This document shows positions 9,825 through 20,984 of a stretch of 64,000 nucleotides of DNA, in pieces. The translations under genes were made by a program, and so were the position numbers. Below the pieces are notes generated by a model. The model was given only the letters and a program-made list of their open reading frames with translations, did no database searches and had not been told where the DNA came from. The stretch is from Macrotis lagotis (Eukaryota > Chordata > Mammalia > Peramelemorphia > Peramelidae), in NCBI RefSeq assembly GCF_037893015.1, contig NC_133658.1:427147890-427211889 (forward strand). The letters run 5' to 3'. The first letter of the stretch is position 1. Every line of letters begins with the position of its first letter.

Positions 9825-10190
9825 AGTTCCCTCTGCAGTTGTGGAAAGAGTATTGAATCTAATGTGATAAAACTAGGGTTTTACACTATTTAGTAGCCAT
9901 GTGATCCAGGAATAAATCATTTATTTCCTTAAGCTATAAAATGAGGATGAAAATATTTGCTTAACTTTTCTCCTGGAGTTATTTTGAGGAACACATGAGA
10001 TAAGAGATGGTAAAAAAGCATGAGATTTGGAATCAGATGACCTGGGTTTTCATCCTTTCACCATCTCTCTAAATTTAGACAAATCATTGACTAAGTGTTG
10101 AACTCAGTTTTCTCACTTGTGAAATAGAGGATCAAGATGGATGCTTTTCTGAGGTCCCTGGCAAGTAAAGTGATGATTTTCAGAAAATGT
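9825..10190 (+). repeat. Two adjacent MIR/CORE-SINE-like copies
   Basis: Two successive heads ('gaaagagtattgaatctaat' at about 9845; 'catgagatttggaatcagat' at about 10020) are each followed by a degraded CORE ('cttaagctataaaatgagga'; 'tttctcacttgtgaaataga'). The second ends 'tctgaggtccctggcaagta', the usual 3' phrase of this SINE type. Confidence 0.6.
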
Positions 10191-10284
10191 GATATTCTAT
10201 ATGTTTCTATATATTATCTAATATTTTTATTATAAATATCCATTTCAATGCATAAAAGTTACTGTCTATGGCACATTAAGATTT

Positions 10285-10440
10285 GCAAAGCAATTTTTCT
10301 GTGTTATTCCATTTGTATTTTATGACAGTAGAAGAGGTAACAGACTCTAAGTGATTAAATGATTTCCCCAAGATCTCATAGCTAAGAAGTGTCAGAGATG
10401 GGATATGAGCCCATGTCTTCTTAAATACAAATAAACATTT
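10285..10440 (-). repeat. MIR-like SINE, minus strand
   Basis: The run 'agaggtaacagactctaagt', 'gatttccccaagatctcata' and 'gggatatgagcccatgtctt' is the reverse complement of a tRNA-SINE head and CORE. Confidence 0.6.
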
Positions 10441-11285
10441 TATCTTCTTTGCCTATCTCTTGTTCATTGTTTTCAATATTATTTCTACTCAGGATGGGGG
10501 GAAGGTAACTCTGTATTCTTCAAGGGTATATCGAGCCCTGACAAGTTCTATCAAACAAGAAATGCTATTTATGTTTTTTAAGTCCATAAATACATATATC
10601 TTAGATAATTACTTCAGATAGACAATGATCTGGAGCCAAAATTTACTAGAAGGAAAAATTTGATCTTGCTTTTGAAATAATGCAAAGAAATTTTAATATT
10701 CCAGTCTGTTTCCTAACAGAAAATTCTGTCTTTTCAACTCTCACATTCTCTCTGTGATATTGTATAAATGAACATCATGGAAAATCATAATATTCAGAGT
10801 ACAATAATTACAGAAGAGCTAAACAGCAATGGAGAGTTTCATTACTGGCATTAGTAGCCACAGCCCATTGCAATAATGACTTGCTTGAAAGAAGCAGCAT
10901 AAAAGAAATCTAAATAATGTCCTAGAAAAAAGATTTGTATTAGCTATGTAGCAAGAGTAAAGAATGACAGGAGGACAATCCAGACATTGCACTACTAGAT
11001 ACAATAGAATAAAAAAAAATAAACCCCAGATCATAGGAAGGCTTCCAAAAATGTTTTTATAGATCTTGTGTGGAAGATTTATGGAAGGAAATGGACAAGA
11101 ATCACACCAGATGTTAAATTATGGATGAATTATGAGCTGTACCAGGGAAGAGGGTAGTCACATCTAAAAGATCATGCATCTATCAAAGAAGATGTTTCTT
11201 CATTCCTTCTTTCATATTTCTTTCTTCTCTCATTCCTTTCTTTCATTCTTTTCCATCTTTTCCTCCCCCTCTTCTTCTTCTCATT
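10441..11285. other. Single-copy-looking sequence, no gene recognised
   Basis: No LINE or SINE phrase and no plausible exon are visible. It includes a possible conserved-looking run around 10770-10900, but nothing decisive. Confidence 0.35.
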
Positions 11286-11287
11286 TT

Positions 11288-11372
11288 AATATATATATAT
11301 ATGCATATATGGTATGTATGTATATATATATATATATATGTTTGTATGTATATGTGTATATGTATGTATGGT
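11288..11372. repeat. TA/TG microsatellite
   Basis: Interrupted (TA)n and (TATG)n words cover about 85 bases. The frames across it (polytyrosine/isoleucine) are artefacts of the repeat. Confidence 0.9.
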
Positions 11373-11439
11373 TCAGGTAAACAGGTAAAAATAGTGTTAA
11401 GATCATACAATAGGCATATAGGTATATAGATGGTCACTA

Positions 11440-12010
11440 ATTTACTTTCAGTTATCTATATTAACATTATTGCTATTGTTACTATTAATTTTTGTTATAA
11501 AGAGAAATAACTATGAAAAGTGAATAGAAAGCTAACCTCACAGCCAGGAAAATCTAGACTTATCTCACCATTGAAACATATTGAGTATCCCTGAAAAAGT
11601 CATATAAATTTTCAATATCCTGGGCAATTAAATTGCAGAAAAAGTGTAGACTTGAGAGTTTTTTACAATAATGAAATTATTGACCCACTTATTTTCTTAA
11701 TTCTATAAAGTCCAAAGTCCACTCTTGTGCAGATTATTTTTCTAGGAATCTCTGCTCTTACAGCCACATATCAAAAGTACTCATGACAATGGGGAAAATG
11801 AGCAAGAAGGAACACAGATCCTTACAACATGTTAATAAAGAATTTTCAAACATTAAAAACAGAGAATTCTAACACATGGAATTTAATTTTTTCTTACTTA
11901 TGAGAATTCTCTAGGTTGAATGTTGTAAGAATTTTCTCAGCTAAGTTGCTTGAAAAGTCAAGGGCTAGGACTTATGGGAAGATATAATAACTGAACTGAT
12001 CAAAATTATT
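11440..12010. other. Mostly unassigned sequence with a faint SINE trace
   Basis: A weak tRNA-SINE resemblance lies at 11525-11645 (gaaagctaacctcacagcca ... cctgggcaattaaattgcag). The rest shows no repeat phrase or gene. Confidence 0.35.
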
Positions 12011-12020
12011 CCTACTACCT

Positions 12021-12193
12021 ACATGTGTGTGTCTGTCTCTCCTTCTTTCCCTCTCTAATTCTATTTCTCTTTCTCTATCTTTCTCTGTCTCTCTTTCTCT
12101 TTCTCTGTGTCTCTGGCTCTGGCTCTGACTCTCTCCCTCTCTGTCTGATTCTGATTCTCTTTCTGTCTCTGTCTCTGTTCTCTGCCTATCTGC

Positions 12194-12275
<82 letters not shown>

Positions 12276-12300
12276 CAACCTCTCTCTTTCCCTCTCTTCC
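12021..12300. repeat. Long CT-rich tract with a pure (CT)n core
   Basis: About 280 bases are nearly all pyrimidine on the plus strand. The core 12205-12273 is uninterrupted CT (about 34 units). Such a mirror-symmetric homopurine-homopyrimidine tract can adopt triplex DNA. The Ser/Leu and Arg/Glu frames over it are artefacts. Confidence 0.95.
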
Positions 12301-12860
12301 CCTCAATCCATCCCTCCCACCAATTCTTCCCTCTCTCCTCAATTCTATCCCCAGGTTTGGCAACTATTCTATATGACTACATGGTGTGAGGCACTTTCTC
12401 AGGGATGTCCAACATCTGCATTACAGTCCTGAGTAAATTAACAGAGGGGAAGAATGAAAGAGTCACAGCTGTAAGACAATCTGCCAGGAGTTAAGTCTCT
12501 GTTTCATTTCACAAGGAATCTTGCATATAAGGTCATTTTATTGATTAAGCAATGGAGGTGGGGAAATTTAGAATGCAACAATCTCTGAAAAGAATCATTT
12601 TCAGTCCTCAGAAGTATCACTGAATGAGTCTTATTCAGGAATACTTGAGTCCAATGATAGCAATATAATATCATAAAAGAAAACTATATTAAGAAATGGG
12701 AAAATTGTAGGCTTCTAATTTTTTCACTGTCTTAATGCCTGACCTTGGCCAAGGTCCTTGCCCATTTTGGGGTAGAGCTAGGAATAGTTCATGGTGGCTA
12801 TGGCTTTGCTCTAGATACTTATATCCAGAGAAGTTTTTTCTTCCCCATCAGTAGAGTGTA
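12301..12860. other. Unassigned sequence between two microsatellites
   Basis: No repeat family or coding signal was recognised. Confidence 0.35.
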
Positions 12861-12894
12861 GATTGCTATCATACCCAGAAGGGGGAAGGAAGGA

Positions 12895-13003
12895 AGAAAC
12901 AAAAGGAGGAGGGAGGGAAGGAAGGAAGGAAGGAAGGAAGGAAGGAAGGAAGGAAGGAAGGAAGGAAGGAAGGAAGGAAGGAAGGAAGGAAGGAAAGAAA
13001 GAA
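12895..13003. repeat. (GGAA)n microsatellite, about 20 units
   Basis: Uninterrupted GGAA runs from about 12915 to 12994, with AAAG/GGAG-type variants at both edges. GGAA is the core of ETS-family binding sites, but nothing here shows use. Confidence 0.95.
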
Positions 13004-13009
13004 GGCAGG

Positions 13010-13738
13010 CAAAGAGGCTATGGCCCCAACTTGAAGTGGAAATCTAAACTTTTTCATTTATACTTGTGAACATTCTCTTGAATTTGGACTGTTATAAACA
13101 AGTTCAAAGAATGAAAGAGGAGTGAGCAATAATTGAAATAAAAATCATTTTCAGAAATGTAAAATATTGGCATTACCATATGTCATTCCAAAAAAAAGTG
13201 ATTTCCTATTTAGTCTCTCAGTTTTTAGGAATGACCCTTCCCTGCCCAACAAAGTCTCAAACATAACGAAGTATAACTTGTTCTTGTTTGGTTGCCAGTA
13301 GATCAGGCTGTCAGAGCTGTTTATCTGAAAGGAAGAAATTAAAAGGGGAAAGGATAGTAGGGAAAACCAGAGAAGTTGTTGTTGAACAGCCTCCACATCA
13401 CTCCCACAGCTCCCTAGAAATAGTTCTCCCTTTTTGGAACATCACTATTGCAGGGCCTCAGGTTCTAAACCTTCCTTTACCTCCCTTATCCAAATTTTGT
13501 TGCTTGTAGCCCCTGTAAGAAATGTAGCTTGTATCCTGTGATACAACTGGCCCTATCTCAAGGTGACAAGCTGTTTTTGGCTATTTTCTCTCCTTTGACT
13601 TTAGGCTTTGACCAGATTTAAGATGCCCTCAAATGATTTGATTTCCCCTTTGGCTAAATCTTGCCCTGGAAATCTAGTGTCTGACCTCTCAAATAATAAC
13701 CCATTTCTACTACTACATAAAGATGCAGATCTTTTGAC
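13010..13738. other. Single-copy-looking block
   Basis: I see no repeat phrase over about 700 bases. The open frames on both strands are short and have no family signature. Confidence 0.35.
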
Positions 13739-13741
13739 TGA

Positions 13742-13848
13742 AACAATGCTCTTGATTCACAACAACACTGTAAAATAGGTTTTGAAAATATAATCATCTC
13801 TACTTTACAAGTAAGAAAACAAAGGCACAGGGATACTGTAATTTATTG
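13742..13848 (-). repeat. MIR-like SINE fragment, minus strand
   Basis: The phrases 'tctactttacaagtaagaaa' and 'caaaggcacagggatactgt' are the reverse complement of a MIR/CORE region. Confidence 0.5.
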
Positions 13849-14063
13849 TCTCTTCAAATATCATCCAGCTTCCCAAGCCTTCCCCCTAGCAACAATAACG
13901 CTTTTTTTGAGCTCTTGCAAAAATTCTTATTTCTATTGAGAAATAATCCTTATTTGTATTATCCACCATCATCTTTCCAGTCACTCAGCTTTGCAACCTT
14001 AGAGTCATCCATGACTCTTCCTTCTCTCTCACCTCTCCTTGGGACCAAACATTTCCCACATTT

Positions 14064-15200
14064 TTTATTTTTATTTTATTTTATTTTTATTTTGTTTTAC
14101 TTAAAGATTTTACTTATTTTCAGTTTTATAATTTTCCCCCTAATCTTGCTGCCCTCCCCCCCCACTCCCCACAGAAGGCAATTTGCCAATCTTTACATTG
14201 TTTCCATGGTACACATTGATCCAAATTGAATGTGATGAGAGAGAAATCATATCCTTAAGAAAGAAACAAAGTATAAGAGATAGCAAAATCAAACAATAAG
14301 ATATCAGGTTTTTTCCTAAATTAAAGGTAATAGTCCTTGGTCTTTTTTCAAACTCCACAGTTCCTTCTCTGGATGCAGATGGTATTCTCCATTGCAGACA
14401 GCACCAAAGTGTTCCTGCTTGTTGCACTAATGGGATGAGCAAGTCCATCAAGGTTGATCATCACCCCCATGTTGTTGTTAGGATGTACAATGTTTTTTCT
14501 GGTTCTGCTCATCTTGCTCAACCTCAGTTCATGCAAATTGCTCCAGGCATCCCTGAATTCCCATCCCTCCTGGTTTCTAAAAGAACAATAGTGTTCCATG
14601 ACATACATATACCACAGCTTGCTAAGCCATTCCCCAATTGAAGTACATTGACTTGATTTCCAATTCTTTGCCACTACAAACAGGGCTGTGATGAATTTTT
14701 TTTTGTACAAGTGATGTTTTTATCCTTTTTCATCATCTCTTCAGGGTATAGACCCAGTAGTGGTATTGCTGGATCAAAGGGTATGAACATTTTTGTTGCC
14801 CTTTGGGTGTAGTTCCAAATTGCTCTCCACCAAGCAATGTAATAGTGTCCCAGATTTTCCACAACCCTTCCAACAATGATCATTATCCTTTCTGGTCATA
14901 TTGGCCAGTCTGAGAGATGTGAGGTGGTACCTCAGAGAAGCTTTAATTTGCATTTCTCTAATAAGTAATGATTTAGAGCAATTTTTCATATGACTATGGA
15001 TTCCTTTGATCTCCTCATCTGTAAATTGCCGTTGCATATCCTTTGGCCATTTGTCAGTTGGGGAATGGCTTTTTTTCAAAAGTTTGACTCACTTCTATGT
15101 ATAATTTAGAAATGAGTCCTTTGTCAGAAACATTAGTTATACAGATTGTTTCCCAGTTTACTACATTTCTTTTGATCTTGGCTACTGTGGTTTTCCCAAA
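14064..15200 (-). mobile_element. 5'-truncated L1, minus strand
   Basis: On the minus strand this carries the last part of ORF2: PTDKWPKDMQRQFTDEEIKG, then a zinc-knuckle-like 'CWKGCGKSGTLLHC', then 'VHTL/IPFDPAIPLLGLYPEE'. The 3'UTR and an A-rich (TTTTA on plus) end follow near 14064. It is truncated where the full-length copy reads 54566-54580. Flanks share tttcccacattt (left, about 14050) and tttcccaaattt (right, about 15191-15205), a plausible 12-bp duplication with one mismatch. Frames are broken in several places. Confidence 0.85.
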
Positions 15201-15205
15201 TTTAA

Positions 15206-17450
15206 AAAAAAAAGATTTTTAACATTCATCCATATGCATATGTATATTTTTAAGTTACAAAATTTCCTTTCATTCTCCCTTCCCTCCCCCTTCCCCTCAG
15301 TGGCAAACAGGTTAACATTGCACAAAAGTAGTTTAGATGAAGATGTTTACAAATTAGTCATTTTTGGCATGAGGAATTAGGAGTAAGAGAAAAAGATACA
15401 TAAGAGATAATTTTAAAAACATGTTCATCAGATTCTGAAGAGTAGGTTTTTTTTAAGATTTTTAGTTGCTTTTCTTCCTCTGGATGGAGATAACATAGTC
15501 CATGGCTGGACTAACACAATTTCCCTGGCTCTCTAAATTGCTGAGAGGAGCTGCTTCCATCAAGGTAAATCATCTCATAATGATGTTGTTCTTGTGTACA
15601 TTGTTTTCTTGGTTCTACTCCCTTCACTCAGCATCAGGTCACATAAGTCATTCCATGCTTCTCTAGAGTCCAACCATTTATGGTTTCTTATAGAACAATA
15701 CCATTCCATAATATTCATGTGCCATAATGTTCCCCAATTGATGGGGAACACCTCAATTTTCAATTCTTTGCCAATACAAAAAGAGTTGCTATGATTATTT
15801 TGGAACATGTGAGATTTTTTCCATTTTTTAGATTTTTCTGGATATAGGCCTATAATTGGAATTGCTGAGTCAAAGGAATGAACATTTTTATTGTTCTTTG
15901 GGCATAGTTATATATTGATCTCCAGAATAGTTGGATTTGGTCACAATTCCACAAGTAATGTATCAATGCCCCAATCTTCCCACAACACTACAATACTGAT
16001 TATTTTCCCTTTTTTCTCATCTTTGCCATTCTGGTAGGTATGAGGTGATACCTCATAGTTGTTTTAATTTGCATTTCTCTAATCAATAATGATTTGGAGC
16101 ATTTATTCATATGATTATATATATATATATATATACATAGTTTAATTTCTTCATTTGAAAACTATCTGTTCATATCCTTTGACAATTTATCAATTGGGAA
16201 ATGACTTGTAATCTTATAAATTTGATGCAGTTCTCTATATATTTTAGAAATGAGTCATTTATCAGAACTCCTAGTTGAGTAGTTTCCTATCTTTCTACTT
16301 TCCTTTTAATTTTGGCAATATTGATTCTATTGGTGCAAAATCTTTTAAATTTAATATAGTCAAAATCATTTATTTTGCAATTTATAATGTATTCTAATTT
16401 GTGTTTGGTCATACATTTGTCCCCTTTCCATAGATCTGATAGAGTATTTCTTGGTCTATTAATTTATCTATAGTGTCAATCTTTATGTCTGAATACTGTA
16501 CCCATTTTGACCTTATTTTGGTATAGGGTATGAGATGTGAGTCTATGCCTAGTTTTTGCCATGTCATTTTCCAGTTTTCCCAACAACTTTTGTCAAATAG
16601 TGAGTTCTTATCCCAGAAGTTGATGTCTTTGGGTTTGTCAAACAGTAGATTTACTGTAGACATTTATTACTGTTTCTTTTGAACCTATTCTAAGCCACTG
16701 ATCCATTACTCTATTTCTTAACCAGTATCAGGATGTTATGCTTTATAGTAACATTTTAGATCTGGTAGAGCTAGGTCCCTTCCTTTACATTTTTTTCAGC
16801 AGTTCCCTTGCTATTCTTGATATTTTCTTGCTCCAGATGAATTTGTTACTATTTTTCCTAGCTCAGTAAAATAGTTTATTTGGTAGTTTGATTAGCATGG
16901 CACTGAATAAGTAATTTAATTTGATAGAATTGTCAATTTTATTATATTAGCTTAACCTAACCATGAGCAATTAACATTTTTCTAGTTATTCAGATCTGAC
17001 TTTATTTGAGTGAGAAGTGCTTTATAATTGTGTTCATACAGTTTTTGGTTTTATCTTAGAACATAGTATTTACTGTTGTCTATACTTACTTTAAATGGAA
17101 TTTCTTTTTCTATCTCTTGCTCTTGGGCTTTTTGTTGATGATTTATGTGGGTGTATTTTATATCCTGCTACTTTGCTGAATTTGTTGATTGTTTCAAGGA
17201 GATTTTAAGATGATTTTTTTGGATCCTCTAAGTATGCCATCATATCATCTGCAAAGAGTGAAAGCTTTGCTTCCTCAGTACCCATTCTGGTTCCTTCAAA
17301 TTTCTTTTTCTTCTCTAATTGCTACAGCTAGCATTTCTAAAACTATTTTGAAGAGTAATAGTGATAATGGGCCTCCTTGTTTCACCCCCGATTTTATTGG
17401 AAATGCTCTGAGTTCATCCCCATTACATATAATATTTGTTGATGGTCATT
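15206..17450 (-). mobile_element. Second, older 5'-truncated L1, minus strand
   Basis: It starts at its 3' end (T-rich, 15206) directly beside the previous copy. The minus strand holds an ORF2 C-terminus (CIGKELKIEVFPINWGTLWH), a connecting part (NLLFDKPKDINFWDKNSLFD), and an RT core near 17220-17410 (the FADDMMA and VKQGGPLS equivalents). It is more broken than the 14064 copy, so older. The 5' limit near 17450 is by loss of similarity. Confidence 0.8.
16118..16136. repeat. Short (TA)n inside L1
   Basis: About nine AT units interrupt the L1 3' segment. Confidence 0.8.
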
Positions 17451-17638
17451 TTCATGTTTTTGTCAGTTCTATCCCAACATTATCTCTTATATATGCCCTC
17501 TTTTTCCACCCACAGAGGTGCTTATCACTTTATGCTTTGATTTTTGTTATAGTCCCTAATTTAACTTCCTTACCTCCATTCTTTTCCCTTTCCAATCCAT
17601 CCTAAGGTGAAGTCTTTTGCTGATGTAAGAACCTTCAA

Positions 17639-17762
17639 GGCCAGCTAGGTGCCACAGTGGGTAGAGCACCAACCCTGGAGTCAGGAGAACCTGGGTTTAA
17701 ATCCCTCCTCAAATAATTAGCCCTATTGCCTTATAAATAAAAATTAAAATAAACAAAAAATA
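17639..17762 (+). repeat. WSINE1-like SINE with internal deletion
   Basis: The head 'ggccagctaggtgccacagt' and the phrase 'ggagtcaggagaacctgggt' are followed directly by the tail. About 30 bases of the usual middle are missing before 'ccctattgcctta' and the A-rich end. Confidence 0.75.
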
Positions 17763-18270
17763 ATCTTTCTAAGGCATCATCTGGTAATATTACTAGCCAG
17801 GTAAACTGTTTCACTGAAATCAGAAGTCAGATTCTAAGGGTTGAATAAATACATGAGAGAAAAGAAAGTAGAAGAAACCAGTACAAACAGCTTGCTCAAA
17901 GAGTTTGGCTGTGAAAAGAAAGTGAAAGATAGGATGATATACTTAAGGGGATGATAGGGTCAAATTTTATTTGTTTTTTAAGATTGGGAATCCTTTGGAA
18001 TGTCTGAAGGCAGCAAAGAAGGAAACAATAGGTGACTGTGGAAGAAAACCAGAGAAAAAGTGTAAATGATCAGTACATTTTCCCCCCACTTTATATATAG
18101 ATAAATGTGAATGAAATCCATAGGGTCCAGACTAGTAGTAATTATATTAACATATAGGACTACCAGGTTAGAAAACTCTTTCTACTGATTTAGGTCAGCC
18201 CCTTTTCTGCAACTTACAGTCATAACATTGCCTAAAGTTCTGGGAAGTTGGTATTCACCCAGAATCAAGT
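17763..18270. other. No gene or repeat recognised
   Basis: This is AT-rich unassigned sequence. Confidence 0.35.
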
Positions 18271-18273
18271 CAG

Positions 18274-18275
<2 letters not shown>

Positions 18276-18327
<52 letters not shown>
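18276..18327. repeat. (CA)n microsatellite, about 26 units
   Basis: Uninterrupted AC dinucleotides. Confidence 0.97.
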
Positions 18328-18329
<2 letters not shown>

Positions 18330-18599
18330 GGAAGCAGAACTTTAGGTTAAACCAATGGCAAAAGAATTTGAACCCAGAACACAAAATTCAAATCAGAATA
18401 CTTTCCATTAAACTGGGCTACCACTCTGCTAAGTGTTAGATGGGATCCTGATGACCACAGGTAATCCTGTGAATGGCAATCAAATGGGTGTTTTTGTTCT
18501 CTAGGCTTGTTAGAAGGGAAAGAAATTTCTTGAGCCTACTGCATCAGTATCTCAAGAACCAATTGTGGAGCCTGGATACTTAATAAATCACTCAGTTCT

Positions 18600-18790
18600 A
18601 CTCCCCAGCTATCTTTTGGACTTCTCCATCATGACCGCAGTCTAGGTACTTTCTTCCTTCTCCACTTCTCACATTGGAGTATAAGGTCATTGAGGTCAGG
18701 GACTTTCTTTCATTTTTGTATTTGTATCAGAATTTAGTTTATTGTCTGGCAAATACTAGGTACTTAATAAGTGTTTACTAATTAATTAGT
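18600..18790 (+). mobile_element. L2 LINE 3' end
   Basis: The phrase 'ggtcattgaggtcagggact', followed by 'ctaggtacttaataagtgtt', is the standard 3' terminus of mammalian L2. Confidence 0.65.
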
Positions 18791-18850
18791 CAACTTACTA
18801 CTTTACTAGTCAATTTGTAAGCATTTATTAAGTGCCTTTTGTGTTGATTT

Positions 18851-20280
18851 GCTAAAGGTCACACATTAAGTTAATCCAAGCCTCCTGAGGCCCAGTCATC
18901 ACTCCTCTAGAAACCCATTCAATCAATTTTCCACCTCCAGGTTAGCCCACTCCAGTTGCAATCAGTAATCCAGTCTAGGACATTCTGAGTATATCCTCCT
19001 TCAAGAGAATTACCTTTGTAATGTAAAAACAAATCAATAGATTTGATAGTTATTGAATGCAATTCTTCATTGCCACAATCACATTGAATGCAGACACTTT
19101 GGGGACACATTGGTGCTAAAGGATGTCTTAGCCAGGAATTGGGTAATCCTTTCAATTTCACTGTCACTGTCTTGTATTACTTAGAGGTGACATTATAAAA
19201 CTACAGAACTCACATATCCCTGTGCCAAAAAGGAAAGTGATTCAGACAGACATTTCATGTTAGTTTTTTCCCCTTTGGGAAGAATTAAAATGCCTTTTAA
19301 AAAAGAAGAGAAAAACAAAAAAAAAAGTGACCCTTGTTCAAACCCACAGAGCAGCCTCTGGCAAACAAGCCCTCTGGGGGTTTTAAGATGTCAAACAGTA
19401 AGTGGGCAGCTGGTAACTTTTATGGTGAAAAGTCCCTCAGCTACCTCTAAGCAAGGGAGACAGATTTGGCCTAAGTCTGGTAAAGATCAAATGTAAAGGC
19501 AGGCCATGCTCCACTTGGCTGTTGTATTGCTTGTTTAAAGAAATAAAGTAATTCCCAGGACAGAAAAAAATGCCACTGTTTACCAGGAATTGGCAGGGAC
19601 TTTTAGAAAAAAATATCAATAGCTTTATGAATTCAGAGAAGGATACATCTGGGGAAGACCACAAACTTCTCTATTGCCTACCTCTAAGTGTATCCCTATA
19701 AACAAAATTCTCCAACACTGTAGGGAAGGGTAATTCCCAAAGGCTTCCTTTCCAAGGCTTCAGTGCATTGTGACATTGTGAACATGAAAGCAAGAGAACA
19801 GATAGACTATAGCTGCAGCCTAAAGTTCTAACAATCTCTCTGTTACTTTGAGGTGATCTGAAGACAGCTTATAAAATCAGAGAGAACTCAGGCTTCTGGG
19901 TTACTGTTTCCTATTTACTGTGGATACAGAATTAATTATGTTAAAAGCTGAGATGGCAAGAGTGACAAATGTAATCTTTTTTATAATAATCTCATTGCAA
20001 CTATTGGCAGTTACCTTTTGCCCAAGGACATGTGGTGAGGGAAGGCAGAGGAGGCAGAGATGTGCCTCACCTGTGCTGCACATTTGATTGCAAAGGGTTG
20101 AGTACATATACCTGTCAGGCAGTGTCTACCTCCCCGCATTGCTGTCTCTGGTACTGCCTATATATTTATGCTTCTGTTCCCCAGGGGAAGTTTTAAGCAT
20201 TTGTCTGAGCTATAAGCTGTCAGAGGTCTTTGATACCAAAGGACTCAGTGATTATAAATCTTGTCAAAAGATAGATAGGA
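18851..20280. other. Single-copy block without recognised repeats
   Basis: About 1.4 kb has no LINE or SINE phrase and is slightly richer in GC than its neighbours. No exon with splice context and open frame could be supported. The longest frames (60-80 codons) have no family signature. Being free of insertions in such a repeat-dense window, it is a candidate for conserved noncoding DNA. That is inference only. Confidence 0.35.
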
Positions 20281-20281
20281 A

Positions 20282-20518
20282 TTACTGGTATGATGAACTT
20301 TAAATCTGAAAGATGGGTTCAAATTCAGTCTCAGACATTAACTGTGTGACCTTGGGCAAATCAACTTCTCAAGATCGATATCATCATCTGTCAAAAGAGG
20401 ATAATAAGAGTATCTATCTGATAGGGTTGCTTAAGGATTAAATGATACAATAAATACACAATTGTTTTCAAATCTATAGCAAAGTTCTTTATAAATGTGA
20501 ACTATTTTTATTATAAGA
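20282..20518 (+). repeat. MIR/CORE-SINE copy
   Basis: The phrases 'gggttcaaattcagtctcag', 'gtgtgaccttgggcaaatca' and 'gatagggttgcttaaggatt' are the head, anticodon side and 3' part of a CORE-SINE. Confidence 0.7.
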
Positions 20519-20837
20519 TCTTCAAATTCTGATACTGACTTCATCTCTCTTTTTTGACACATAGTAATGTCTTATGAGATGCTTTCATGGTGTGGTATGA
20601 TCAAAGGAATTAATTGCCTAGTGGCCCTCTCTATGATGATGAACTTCTCTGCCCTGCAGTAAGGTCATCTGGCTATGGTGAGCAGTCCATCACTCACCTT
20701 GTACTCTACTTTTCTCTCTTGGTAGTGACTGAGTTTCCGCATGATTATAGGAACTTCAAGAATCACCTTCAGGCCTAATAAACCATGAGAAATTAAATCT
20801 TAAAAGAGAAGACTATGCTTTTGAAGAAATGTGGTAT

Positions 20838-20965
20838 GGTGAAGTAGTAGAAGGGGTGCTAAGTCTAGAGTCACAGGTCCTCTTCCATTTATTAGCAACA
20901 GAACTTTGGGCAAGCCATAGAGCTTCCAAAGCCAATGACCTCCAAGGTCCCTTACCTCATAAGGA
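20838..20965 (+). repeat. MIR-like SINE fragment
   Basis: The stretch 'gctaagtctagagtcacagg ... ctttgggcaagccatagagc ... ctccaaggtcccttacc' follows the SINE order with a degraded CORE. Confidence 0.5.
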
Positions 20966-20984
20966 AGAATCATTTACATGCTTA

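Noticed and set aside
11174-11437. Tyr/Ile-rich frames on both strands
   Set aside because: Translation of TA/TG microsatellites.
12025-12432. 135-codon Ser/Leu-rich frame and the Arg/Glu-rich frame opposite
   Set aside because: Both are direct translations of the CT repeat and have no stops because of the repeat, not because of selection.
12863-13069. Lys/Glu/Gly-repeat frame
   Set aside because: Translation of the (GGAA)n microsatellite.
13846-14229. 127-codon hydrophobic frame resembling a membrane protein
   Set aside because: It runs into the T-rich 3' end of a minus-strand L1; the Phe/Ile/Leu content comes from poly-T.
17189-17605. 138-codon plus-strand frame
   Set aside because: It is the antisense shadow of the minus-strand L1 RT region.
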